From: Actinomycetota bacterium
GTDB taxonomy: Bacteria; Actinomycetota; Thermoleophilia; Solirubrobacterales; Solirubrobacteraceae
Direction: 5' to 3'
NCBI GenBank assembly: GCA_005888335.1
Contig: VAWY01000087.1
Coordinates: 1 to 32,051 of the forward strand
Length of the DNA stretch: 32,051 nt
A model generated the notes under the pieces. The model saw nothing but the letters and a program-made list of their open reading frames with translations, made no database searches and was not told the DNA's origin. Positions 23,783 through 31,539 of the stretch are shown here, in pieces (positions within the stretch are counted from its first letter, which is position 1; each line of letters starts with the position of its first letter). The position numbers and the translations under genes were made by a program.

Positions 23783-25246
23783 GTGGTGACCGTCTCCGCC
23801 GAGGATCGCATCGACGCGTATGTCTGGCGCATCAGCGCCGTGGTCATCGTCGGCTCGATCATGTCGATCCTCGACACGACGATCGTCAACGTCGCACTGG
23901 CCACACTGCGCCGCGAACTGCACAGCACGATCGCCGACATCCAGTGGGTCGTGACGGGCTACATGCTCGCGCTCGCGGCGGTGATCCCCGTCACCGGCTG
24001 GGCCGCGCGCCGGTTCGGCGCCAAGCGCGTGTACGTCGTCTCGCTCGTGCTCTTCACCGCGGGATCGGCGCTGTGCGGGCTGGCCAACTCGACCGCCGAG
24101 CTCGTCGTCTTCCGCGTCATCCAGGGCGTCGGCGGCGGCATGATCCTGCCGATCGGCCAGCTCATGATGGCCGACGCCGCCGGGCCGAAACGGATGGGGA
24201 GGGTGATGAGCATCGTCGCGGTGCCTGCGATGCTCGCGCCGATCCTCGGCCCGTCGCTCGGCGGCCTGATCGTCGACAACGCGAGCTGGCGCTGGATCTT
24301 CTTCGTCAACCTCCCGATCGGGGTGATCGCGGTGGCCGCGGCGCTGCGCATCCTGCCGGCGGTCGAGCGCCTCCGAGCCGCCGCGCTCGACGTCCGCGGG
24401 CTCGCGCTGATGGCGACCGGGCTGCCGCTGCTCACCTACGGCCTCGCCGAGATCGGCACGACCGGCAGCTTTACGGGGGCGAAGGTGGTCGTGCCCTGCC
24501 TGGCCGGCCTGGCGCTGATCGGCGCGTTCGCCGTCCATGCGCTGCGGGTGCCCAACCCGCTGCTCGATCTGCGGCTCTACCGGCGGGCGACCTTCGGTTC
24601 GGCGTCGCTGACGATGTTCTGCCTCGGCGCGGCGCTGTTCGGGTCGATGATCCTGCTGCCGCTGTACTGGCAGGGGGTCCGCCACGAGAGCGTGCTCGAC
24701 ACCGGCCTGCTGACCGCGCCGCAGGGGCTCGGCATGGCGCTGGTGATGCCGCTGGCGGGCAAGCTGAGCGACCGCTGGGGCGGCGGTCCGCTGGCGCTCT
24801 TCGGCGTCGTCGTGACGACGGTGGCGTCGATCCCGTTCGGGCTGATCGGCGCGCACACGTCGATCGTCTGGCTCTCGGTCGCGATGCTGATTCGGGGCAC
24901 CGGGATCGGGTTCGCGTTCATGCCCGCGATGGCGGCGGCGTTCGCCTCGCTCGAGCGCACGGAGCTCGCCCACGCGACGCCCCAGCTCAACGTCCTCCAG
25001 CGCGTCGGCGGCTCGATCGGCACGGCGGTGCTCGCGGTCGTCCTGCAGCGAGCCCTGGCCGGCACCCACTCCATCGACGGCGCCGCCGGCGCGTACGGGA
25101 CCGCGTTCTGGTGGTCGGCGGGCCTCACGGCGCTCGCGATCGTCCCGTGCATCATCCTGCTGCGCGCCGAGCGGGCGGCGCGCGCGGCGAGGGGCGACGA
25201 CGCCGGGCCGACGCCGGAGACGCTCGCCGAAGCCGTGGCGGCCTGA
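23783..25246 (+). CDS. MFS drug:H+ antiporter, DHA2 (EmrB/QacA) family
   Basis: A 487-residue membrane transporter with 13-14 TM segments. Motif D1-like LDTTIVNVAL (TM1), motif A-like GWAARRFGAKRVY, motif B RVIQGVGGGMILP and motif C-like APILGPSLGGLIVDNASWRWIFFVNLP are classic for EmrB/QacA exporters. It should export hydrophobic compounds using the proton gradient. The start is one of two adjacent GTGs (23783 or 23786) directly behind a palindromic operator, with no room for a Shine-Dalgarno, implying a leaderless or nearly leaderless message. The TetR gene starts 2 bases after its stop, so repressor and pump form one operon. Confidence 0.93.
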   Translation: MVTVSAEDRIDAYVWRISAVVIVGSIMSILDTTIVNVALATLRRELHSTIADIQWVVTGYMLALAAVIPVTGWAARRFGAKRVYVVSLVLFTAGSALCGLANSTAELVVFRVIQGVGGGMILPIGQLMMADAAGPKRMGRVMSIVAVPAMLAPILGPSLGGLIVDNASWRWIFFVNLPIGVIAVAAALRILPAVERLRAAALDVRGLALMATGLPLLTYGLAEIGTTGSFTGAKVVVPCLAGLALIGAFAVHALRVPNPLLDLRLYRRATFGSASLTMFCLGAALFGSMILLPLYWQGVRHESVLDTGLLTAPQGLGMALVMPLAGKLSDRWGGGPLALFGVVVTTVASIPFGLIGAHTSIVWLSVAMLIRGTGIGFAFMPAMAAAFASLERTELAHATPQLNVLQRVGGSIGTAVLAVVLQRALAGTHSIDGAAGAYGTAFWWSAGLTALAIVPCIILLRAERAARAARGDDAGPTPETLAEAVAA

Positions 25247-25248
25247 GC

Positions 25249-25803
25249 ATGAGCGCCACCCTTCGACGCGACGCGCAACGCAACCGCGAGCGGATCATCG
25301 AGGCCGCCCGCCGCGCCTTCGCCGAGCACGGCCTGGATGTCGGCGTGGACGAGATCGCCCGCAGCGCGGGCGTCGGGATGGGCACGCTGTATCGCCGCTT
25401 CCCGACCAAGGAGTCGCTCGTGCACGCGATCTTCGAGGATCGCCTCGACCAGCTGCAGCCGGTCATCGAGCGCGCGCTCGCCGCCGAGGACCCCTGGGAG
25501 GGGCTCGTGGAGATGATCGTCGCGACGGTGGCCCAGCAGACCGAGGACCACGGCTTCGGCCAGATGGTCGTGCTGCGCTTCGGGCCCGAGGCGGTTCCCG
25601 CGGACATCCGCCGCCGCTTCTTCGCGCCGCTCGAGGAGCTGCTCGCCCGCGCGCAGGCGTCCGGCCAGGTGCGCTCGGACATCTCCGCCGGCGACCTCCC
25701 GGCGATCGTCCGGATGGCCGGGGCTTCCGCGCTGGGCGCCGGCGCGGCCGCGGACTGCCGCCGGCACGTGGGGCTGCTGCTCGACGGCCTGCGCCGGCGC
25801 TGA
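25249..25803 (+). CDS. TetR/AcrR-family repressor of the MFS exporter
   Basis: A 184-residue regulator with an N-terminal HTH (about 10-55: IIEAARRAFAEHGLDV, VDEIARSAGVGMGTLYRRF) and a C-terminal domain with a GFGQMVVLRFG stretch and the ending of the SCO1489-like/ TetR_C subgroup. It lies 2 bases behind the drug exporter, and a TetR-type palindrome sits at the exporter's start, so it most likely represses this two-gene operon until a drug binds. The frame continues without interruption into the acyl-CoA synthetase remnant after its TGA. Confidence 0.92.
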   Translation: MSATLRRDAQRNRERIIEAARRAFAEHGLDVGVDEIARSAGVGMGTLYRRFPTKESLVHAIFEDRLDQLQPVIERALAAEDPWEGLVEMIVATVAQQTEDHGFGQMVVLRFGPEAVPADIRRRFFAPLEELLARAQASGQVRSDISAGDLPAIVRMAGASALGAGAAADCRRHVGLLLDGLRRR

Positions 25804-26019
25804 CGCAGGAGGCCGCACGGCGACGAGGGAGTCGACGAGGTCGCGCGCGGCATCGAGCGCGCCAACGAGCGCCTGGCGCGCGTGGAGCAGATCAAGCGGT
25901 TCACGATCGTGCCGCGCGAGTGGGAGCCCGGCGGCGAGGAGCTCACGCCGACGATGAAGCTCAAGCGCAAGCCGATCGCGGAGAAGTACGCGGCGGAGAT
26001 CGACGCGCTCTACGGGTAG
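25804..26019 (+). pseudogene. Long-chain acyl-CoA synthetase, C-terminal remnant
   Basis: The bases directly after the TetR stop encode, in the same frame and without any start codon, the typical end of an AMP-forming long-chain fatty acid-CoA ligase: ANERLARVEQIKRFTIVPRE, then WEPGGEELTPTMKLKRKPIA with the conserved C-terminal Lys, and an ending YAAEIDALYG. About 63 codons of a gene normally near 600 codons remain. The 5' part and promoter are absent, and the junction falls near 25804-25830. It cannot make an adenylating enzyme. A true deletion or an assembly collapse are both possible. Confidence 0.8.
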
Positions 26020-26023
26020 GCCA

Positions 26024-26398
26024 TCAGCCCGTCTGGCGGCCGACCGACTCGGCGCGCCGTCGGGCGAGCTCGATCACCATCGCGCCCACGAGCGCCGAGC
26101 GGCAGTCGGCGATCTCGTCCGCGAGGTCGGCCATGTAGTCGGTGTCGGAGGCGGCCAGGCCGGTGGCGTGCGCCTCGAGCCGCTCGAGATGGAGCCGGCT
26201 GAGGTAGGCGCGCAACTCGTCGGCGGACAGCAGCGTCCCGTGGTTGTGGTGACGGCGCGGGGCGCGCCTGCGCTCGTCGGTGCGCGGTCGCGGGTCCGGC
26301 TCGGGGCCCGCGCCGGCGCGCCAGATCCGCCCGACACCGGCCATGAGCCCGAGGGCCACGTCGGCGAGCTGCTGCGAGAGGAAGCGATTGGGCGACAT
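26024..26398 (-). CDS. Hypothetical protein, 124 residues
   Basis: I do not recognise a family. The ATG at 26398 is preceded by GAGGCG. The N-terminus is a moderately hydrophobic helix (FLSQQLADVALGLMAGVGRIW), followed by a Pro/Arg-rich segment (about 28-52) and two helical stretches (SADELRAYLSRLHLERLEAH; DYMADLADEIADCRSALVGA). The helical C-terminal half suggests a compact helical bundle. Third positions are G/C-rich. It is divergent from a receiver-domain gene across a gap with a strong inverted repeat, and it converges on the acyl-CoA synthetase remnant. Confidence 0.7.
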   Translation of the reverse strand: MSPNRFLSQQLADVALGLMAGVGRIWRAGAGPEPDPRPRTDERRRAPRRHHNHGTLLSADELRAYLSRLHLERLEAHATGLAASDTDYMADLADEIADCRSALVGAMVIELARRRAESVGRQTG

Positions 26399-26483
26399 GG
26401 GCGACGCCTCGGATGGTCCCGGTCGATGGTCTCGCCGCCATACCAAGCGTCCCGAGATCGCGCTCGGGTCAACCGGAGCGCGT

Positions 26484-26529
26484 GGTAGGGCTATCCCTAC
26501 CTGGCGCCGAATCTCCGGTTCTCCCTACC
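26484..26529. promoter_or_regulatory. Inverted repeat GGTAGGG-CTAT-CCCTACC with an extra half-site
   Basis: GGTAGGG (26484-26490) and CCCTACC (26495-26501) form a perfect 7-4-7 inverted repeat, and another CCCTACC lies at 26523-26529. They sit in the 153-bp gap between the hypothetical protein and the receiver-domain gene. NarL/LuxR-type regulators bind 7-bp half-sites with short spacers, and such a regulator is encoded 0.4 kb to the right, so this is a reasonable target. No firm -10 box is visible. Confidence 0.5.
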
Positions 26530-26551
26530 CACGCGCGTCAGGCCCGGTGTC

Positions 26552-26923
26552 ATGCTGGCCGCGGTGACCGGCTCCGTTCTCGTGGTGGATGACGACGACG
26601 CCTTCCGCGGCCTCGCCCAGCGGCTGCTCGCCGCGGTCGGGCTCGCGGTCGTAGGTGAGGCGGGGACGACGGCGGCGGCGCTGGCCGCGGCCGCGGACCT
26701 CAAGCCGGACGCTGCGCTGGTCGACGTCGTGCTGCCCGACGGCGACGGCATCGCCCTTGCCCGCAAGCTCGTCGCGCTCCCGTGGCGGCCCCGTGTCGTC
26801 CTGACGTCGACGGACGAGGACGCGGCCAGCCCCGGCGACGTCCGCGCGAGCGGCGCGGACGCGTTCGTGCCCAAGCGGGACCTGCCGAGCGCGCCGCTGC
26901 ATCGCCTGCTCACGGGGGAGTAG
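26552..26923 (+). CDS. Stand-alone response-regulator receiver domain
   Basis: A 123-residue CheY-like protein with no output domain. The acidic pocket is DDDD (13-16), the phospho-acceptor Asp58 is in LVDVVLPDGDG, switch residues Thr85/Ser86 are in VVLTSTDED, and Lys108 is in FVPKRD. Single-domain receivers act by phosphotransfer or protein contact. It lies 9 bases before a NarL-type regulator on the same strand and could share or drain phosphate from the same kinase. The start is an ATG at 26552 or a GTG four codons later. Confidence 0.88.
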   Translation: MLAAVTGSVLVVDDDDAFRGLAQRLLAAVGLAVVGEAGTTAAALAAAADLKPDAALVDVVLPDGDGIALARKLVALPWRPRVVLTSTDEDAASPGDVRASGADAFVPKRDLPSAPLHRLLTGE

Positions 26924-26932
26924 CGTTGGCCT

Positions 26933-27607
26933 GTGTCGGGGCCGGTGCGCGTCGTCGTTGGCGAAGACGACGTCCTGCTGCGCGAGGGGATCTGCCGCCT
27001 GCTCAGCGAGGCGGGCTTCGACGTCGCCGCGCAGGCGGGCGACGCTGACGCGCTGCTGCGCAGGGCGCTCGCGCATGGGCCGGACGTCGTCGTCGTCGAC
27101 GTCCAGATGCCGCCCGGCCGGGGCGACGACGGGCTGCGCGCAGCGATCGAGCTGCGCCGCCGGCGGCCCGAGATCGGCGTCCTCGTCCTGTCGCAGTTCT
27201 ACGAGGAGCACTACGCGCTCGACCTCATCGGCGAGCGCGCCGAGGGCGTCGGCTACCTCCTCAAGGACCGGGTCGGGGACGTCGAGGCGTTCACCGACGC
27301 GGTCGGGCGCGTCGCCGCCGGCGGCAGCGCGCTCGATCCGGAGGTCGTGGGCAGGATGCTCGGGCGCCGCCGGGCGGCGGGCCCGCTGGACAGGCTGAGC
27401 GCGCGCGAGCGCGACGTCCTCGGCGCGATGGCCGAGGGGAAGTCCAACCAGGGCATCGCGCAGCAGCTCTTCGTCAGCGAGGCGGCGGTCGAGAAGCACG
27501 TGACGAGCATCTTCCACAAGCTCGAGCTCGGTCCGACCGCGACCGAGCACCGGCGCGTCCTCGCCGTGCTCACGTACCTGCGCGCGTCGGCGACCCTCGT
27601 CGTCTAG
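26933..27607 (+). CDS. NarL/LuxR-family response regulator
   Basis: A 224-residue regulator: acidic EDD (11-13), phospho-acceptor Asp56 in VVDVQMPPG, Lys in LLKDRVGD, and a C-terminal LuxR HTH with LSARERDVLGAMAEGKSNQG and LFVSEAAVEKHVTSIFHKL. The ending SIFHKLEL is typical of actinobacterial members that pair with DUF4118-type or HisKA_3 kinases. The start is a GTG preceded by TAGCGT (26921-26926, overlapping the previous stop), and GGGGGAG lies 12 bases away. The partner kinase is convergent: its stop and this gene's stop overlap in CTAG (27604-27607). Confidence 0.93.
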   Translation: MSGPVRVVVGEDDVLLREGICRLLSEAGFDVAAQAGDADALLRRALAHGPDVVVVDVQMPPGRGDDGLRAAIELRRRRPEIGVLVLSQFYEEHYALDLIGERAEGVGYLLKDRVGDVEAFTDAVGRVAAGGSALDPEVVGRMLGRRRAAGPLDRLSARERDVLGAMAEGKSNQGIAQQLFVSEAAVEKHVTSIFHKLELGPTATEHRRVLAVLTYLRASATLVV

Positions 27608-28605
27608 TGCCGAGCCGGCAAGGTGGCGGCGATCAGCGTGCCGCGGCCTGGCTGGCTCTCCACGCGGATCTGCCCGTCGAAGGCGGCGACGCGGTCGGCG
27701 AGCCCGAGCAGGCCGGTACCGGTGTCCAACCGGGCGCCGCCGGCCCCGTCGTCGCGGATCTCGACGTGCAGCAGGTCGGCGTCGATCCACGCCCTGACCT
27801 CGGCCCTGTCCGCGCGCGAATGCTTGACGACGTTCGTCAGCGCCTCGGCGACGATGAAGTACGCCGTCGCCTCGATCGCGGGGGGCATCCGCTCCGGCGT
27901 GACGTCCAGCGCGACGGGCACGGGGACGCGGGAGACCAGTGACTCGATCCCCGCTCGCAGCCCGCCCCTGGTCAGGACCGACGGGAGGATGCCGTGCACC
28001 AGCTCACGCAGCTCCTCGCTCGCGCGCTCCGCGTTGTCCAGCGCCTCGCCGATCAGCGCCTCCGCGGCCGGATCGCGCTCGCGCTGCGCCCGGCGCGCGA
28101 GCTTGAGCGTGATGACCGTATGGACCAGGCGCTGCTGAGCCCCGTCGTGGAGATCCCGGACCACGCGCCGGCGCTCCTCGTCGGCCGCGGCGACGACGCG
28201 CCGGCGCGACTCGGCCTCGCCTCGGCGCAGCGCCGCCTCGGCGCGCACCTGCTCGGTCAGCGCCGCCACCGCGCCCGCGATCACCGCCGCCACGACGAAG
28301 GCGAGCAGGCTGACCAGGTTGCGTGACCCCTCCACGCCGAAGCTCGGGACCGGCGGGATGTGGAAGTAGTCGAACGCCGCCGCGCTGACGAGCGCGGTCA
28401 GGACGCCCAGCGTCGCGCCCCAGTTGGCCGCGACGACGAGGACGGCGAGGATGTAGACGACGCCGAGCGAGTCCACCGGCGCGGCGGCCTTGATCGGATA
28501 GATGATCAGCGTGCACGCGGCGATGGCCAGCGTCGCGACGACCACGCCGAGGAGGGGGGAGCGCTCGGTCTCGGGCATGAACGACGCGGGCCATCGAGCC
28601 GGCAT
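27604..28605 (-). CDS. Sensor histidine kinase (DUF4118 membrane part, HisKA_3)
   Basis: A 333-residue kinase. Four hydrophobic segments (about 18-37, 46-62, 65-80 and 97-117) with FDYFHIPPVPSF between them form a DUF4118/KdpD-like membrane domain with almost no outside loop, so it probably senses a membrane or cytoplasmic signal. A coiled helix leads to the NarL-type phosphoacceptor His153 in DLHDGAQQRL, and the ATPase domain has EALTNVVKHS, DDGAG and GTGLLGLADRV. It should phosphorylate the convergent NarL-type regulator. I take the ATG at 28605; an ATG at 28578 is also possible. Neither has a Shine-Dalgarno, and the divergent gene starts only 9 bases away. Confidence 0.9.
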   Translation of the reverse strand: MPARWPASFMPETERSPLLGVVVATLAIAACTLIIYPIKAAAPVDSLGVVYILAVLVVAANWGATLGVLTALVSAAAFDYFHIPPVPSFGVEGSRNLVSLLAFVVAAVIAGAVAALTEQVRAEAALRRGEAESRRRVVAAADEERRRVVRDLHDGAQQRLVHTVITLKLARRAQRERDPAAEALIGEALDNAERASEELRELVHGILPSVLTRGGLRAGIESLVSRVPVPVALDVTPERMPPAIEATAYFIVAEALTNVVKHSRADRAEVRAWIDADLLHVEIRDDGAGGARLDTGTGLLGLADRVAAFDGQIRVESQPGRGTLIAATLPARH

Positions 28606-28614
28606 GAGGCGATC

Positions 28615-29637
28615 ATGACCGGGTTTGCGCCGTCGTACGAGCCCGCTAGACATCGCGATGCCGTGACCGCCCAGCTCGAAGCCGTACTGCCGTTCTGGCT
28701 CGACCGGCCCGACGAAGAGGCGCTCGACATCGCGCTGGCGGCCCGCGGCGCCGGGATGGGCACGCTGTGGATCGGCGAGCTGGCGACGTTCGACGCCGTC
28801 GCGCTGGCCACGGCCGTCGGCCATCGCGCGCCGGGTCTGCGATTGAAGATCGGTCCCTTGGCGGTCGGCGTCCGCAGCCCGGTCGCGATTGCGCTCGCGG
28901 CCTCGTCGGTGGCCACGCTGACCGGCAGCGAGGTGCATGTCGCGCTCGGCGCGTCGAGCCCGGCGATCGTCTCCGGCTGGCACGACCGCGACTGGGCGCA
29001 CAGTGCGGCGCGGATGGGCGAGACCATCGACTGCCTGCGCGCGATCCTCGCGGGCAGCCGCAGCAACTGCGACGGTCGTCACGTCCGCAGCCACGGCTTC
29101 CGGCTGCGCCGCCCGCAGCCCGGCACGAGGATCACGGTGGCGGCGTTCGGCCCCGCGATGACGCGGGTCGGCGCGCGGCACGCCGACGAGGTCGTCCTGA
29201 ACCTCGTCCCGCCGGAGCGCGTGCGCGCCGCCCGGGCGGCCGTCGAGGCCGAGGCCTCCGCCGCGGGGCGGGCTGCGCCTCGCGTGGCGGTCTGGGTGCC
29301 GGTCGCCCTCGAGCCGGGCGCCGCGGCCCTCGCGCAGCTCACCTCGCAGCTGGCGATCTACCTCGCGCCGCCGGGGTACGGCGAGATGTTCTCCGAGCTC
29401 GGCTTCTCGGAGCTCGTCCGGCGGGCGCGAGCCGGCGCGCGGCCGGGCGAGCTCGCGCGCTCGATCCCCTCCGAGCTGCTCGAGCACATCGGCGCGCTGG
29501 GCTCCCAGGAGGACCTGGTCGCGCGCATCTCCGCCTACCACGAAGCCGGCGCGGACATCGTCGGCGTCGTGCCGTCCACCGCAGAGGACCCCGGCGGCCG
29601 GCGCGTGCTCGGCGCGCTCGCCGAACGCGGCTCATGA
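28615..29637 (+). CDS. LLM-class flavin-dependent (probably F420-type) oxidoreductase
   Basis: A 340-residue luciferase-like TIM-barrel protein. Landmarks are GTLWIGELATFDAVALATAVG, LKIGPLAVGVRSPVAIALAASSVATL with the following GASS, and RITVAAFGPAMTRVGARHADEVVLNLVP. In Actinobacteria such proteins usually bind coenzyme F420 rather than FMN, but the cofactor cannot be decided here. The substrate is unknown. GAGG lies 6 bases before the ATG. It is divergent from the histidine kinase with 9 bases between start codons, so its promoter must lie within the kinase gene. Confidence 0.88.
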   Translation: MTGFAPSYEPARHRDAVTAQLEAVLPFWLDRPDEEALDIALAARGAGMGTLWIGELATFDAVALATAVGHRAPGLRLKIGPLAVGVRSPVAIALAASSVATLTGSEVHVALGASSPAIVSGWHDRDWAHSAARMGETIDCLRAILAGSRSNCDGRHVRSHGFRLRRPQPGTRITVAAFGPAMTRVGARHADEVVLNLVPPERVRAARAAVEAEASAAGRAAPRVAVWVPVALEPGAAALAQLTSQLAIYLAPPGYGEMFSELGFSELVRRARAGARPGELARSIPSELLEHIGALGSQEDLVARISAYHEAGADIVGVVPSTAEDPGGRRVLGALAERGS

Positions 29638-29680
29638 AGGCGGGCGCACGCGACGGCGCGCAAGCGGTCCGCTGCGCCGG

Positions 29681-29827
29681 CTACGAGGTGCGCAGCGGGA
29701 CGTCGTGGTAGACGAAGAGGAACACGACGAGGACGGCCACCAGCACTACGAGGACGAAGATGGTGATGGCCAGCTCGAGCCCCGCGTGGGGCCCGGCGGG
29801 CTCGCGACGGCGTCGTTGGTAATACAT
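29681..29827 (-). CDS. Small single-span membrane protein, 48 residues
   Basis: An ATG at 29827 opens a frame with a basic N-terminus (YYQRRRREP), one very hydrophobic segment of about 20 residues (positions 19-39, rich in Val, Leu and Phe) and a short tail (YHDVPLRTS). Codon use is G/C-rich. The layout is that of a positive-inside single TM microprotein. It lies between the LLM oxidoreductase and the PucR regulator, on the opposite strand. TAGGCT about 12 bases before the ATG may be a -10 box. The function is unknown. Confidence 0.6.
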   Translation of the reverse strand: MYYQRRRREPAGPHAGLELAITIFVLVVLVAVLVVFLFVYHDVPLRTS

Positions 29828-29937
29828 GACCCGGCTTTGAGCCTACCCCGGGATGGCCCGGTTGTCGCGTCGTCGGCAAGCGGTCCGCTCGCGTCTAGAC
29901 TCGGCGGAAGGATCGGCCGGTCGGCCGCGTAGGCACG

Positions 29938-31539
29938 GTGAACAGCAAGGGTCCCTCCCTTTCGCTGGGCGATCTCCTCTCCGAGGAGGCGTTCGGGCTC
30001 GAGCTCCTGACGGGGGGAGAGAACGCCAGGGGCCGCCCGGTCATCGGCGCCCACGCGGTCGAGGTCGAGCACCCGACGCGCTGGTTGAGCCCGGACTGGA
30101 TCATGCTGACGACGGGGGTGCGGCTCCGGGGGCACGCGAACGCCCAGCGTGAGCTGGTCCGCGAGCTCGAGGAGGCGGGCGCCTCTGCGCTCGGCTTCGG
30201 CGTCGGCGTCGTGTTCAAGCGCGTCCCGGCGGCGCTCGCCGAGGAGGCGCGGGCGCACGGCTTCCCCGTCTTCGCCGTGCCGTACGAGACCGCGTTCCGG
30301 GACATCGTCCGCTTCATCGACGGCGCCCTGCTGGGCAGTGACGAGCAGGCCTACCGGCGGCTGTCGGCACTGCACCGGTTCCTCGTCGACGCCTTGCGCG
30401 AAGCGGAGCCCGAACGGGCCGTCGTCGAGCGGCTAGCGCGCTTCCTCGACGCCGGCGTGGTGATCTTCACGGGCGCCGGCGAGCCCGAATTCGTCGCCGG
30501 TGACGCGCCGGTCGCCGACCTCGGGCGCGCGGTCGCCGCCCTGCCGGGCGGTCCGGCCGAGCTGGAGATCGCGGGCTATCAGGCGGTGGCGACGACCGTC
30601 GCCTCGCGCGCGGGCCGCCCGGTGCGCTGGCTGGCCCTCGCGACGCGGCGGACCGGGTTCGTCACCAGGCTCATCAAGCCGGCGGCGGAGACCGCCGCGC
30701 CGCTGCTGTCCGCGCTCGCCCGTGTCGGCGACGTCGTGCGGGGGCAGGAGGACGCGGTCCGCAGCGCGCTGCTCGACGAGGCCCTCCAGCCGCTGAGCGC
30801 CGAGGAGGCGACCTCGCTGGCGACCCGCGCGGCGTCGCTCGGCCTCGACTTCTCCGAGCGGGCGCGTGTCGCGGTCATCGCGCGCCCGGCGCGCGCGGAC
30901 CCGGGGCATCCCGCGCTCGACGTCGGGGCGGTCCGGCGGACGCTGGTCGACCAGCTCGACCGCGCCCGCGCGCCGCACCTGGTCACCCGGCGCGGGGAGT
31001 CGATCGTGGCGCTCGTGCAGCAGCCGGCCGCCGCGCTGCGGGCCGCGCTGGGCGAGGTCGCGGCCGCCCACGCCGAGATCGTCATCGGCATCGGCCGGCC
31101 GATCGACGGCCTCGACCGCGTCCATGACTCGGTGCGCGACGCCGAGCTCGGCGTCGACGCCGCCGGGCTCGAGCATGGGCGCCGGCTGCTCGACTTCGAG
31201 GACTTCGACCTCGGGACGTTCATCGTCAGCGAGGTCGCGCCCGAACGGCTGCGGCCCAAGCTCGAGCAGACCCTGTCCGTCCTGCGCGCGAATCCCCTGC
31301 TGCACGAGACGCTCCTGGCCTTCTTCGACCACGACCTGGAGATCGCCGCCACCGCCAGTGCGATGCACCTGCATCCCAACTCGCTGCGCTACCGGCTCTC
31401 GCGGCTGGAGAAGCTGCTCGGACGCTCGCTCAAGCAGCCCTCGACGATCGCCGGCCTCTACATCGCGGTGCTGGCGGACTCGCAGACGCCGGCCAGCGCG
31501 ACCGTGCGGATGCCCTCGTCGAAGTCGTCGAGGGCCTGA
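29938..31539 (+). CDS. PucR-family transcriptional regulator
   Basis: A 533-residue regulator. The N-terminal PucR domain (about 8-125) holds VEHPTRWLSPDWIMLTTGVRL and GFGVGVVFKRVPAALAEEA. A middle GGDEF-like fold (CdaR/PucR type) lies around 280-400, and the C-terminal PucR HTH (about 455-512) has the family hallmark LHETLLAFFDHDLEIAATAS followed by HPNSLRYRLSRLEKLLGRSL. Members control purine, sugar-acid or amino-acid catabolism and often their own neighbours; the target is unknown here. It starts at a GTG (29938) without a clear Shine-Dalgarno; TAGACT (29896-29901) may be its -10 box. Its last 82 bases overlap the convergent C45 acyltransferase gene. Confidence 0.92.
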   Translation: MNSKGPSLSLGDLLSEEAFGLELLTGGENARGRPVIGAHAVEVEHPTRWLSPDWIMLTTGVRLRGHANAQRELVRELEEAGASALGFGVGVVFKRVPAALAEEARAHGFPVFAVPYETAFRDIVRFIDGALLGSDEQAYRRLSALHRFLVDALREAEPERAVVERLARFLDAGVVIFTGAGEPEFVAGDAPVADLGRAVAALPGGPAELEIAGYQAVATTVASRAGRPVRWLALATRRTGFVTRLIKPAAETAAPLLSALARVGDVVRGQEDAVRSALLDEALQPLSAEEATSLATRAASLGLDFSERARVAVIARPARADPGHPALDVGAVRRTLVDQLDRARAPHLVTRRGESIVALVQQPAAALRAALGEVAAAHAEIVIGIGRPIDGLDRVHDSVRDAELGVDAAGLEHGRRLLDFEDFDLGTFIVSEVAPERLRPKLEQTLSVLRANPLLHETLLAFFDHDLEIAATASAMHLHPNSLRYRLSRLEKLLGRSLKQPSTIAGLYIAVLADSQTPASATVRMPSSKSSRA

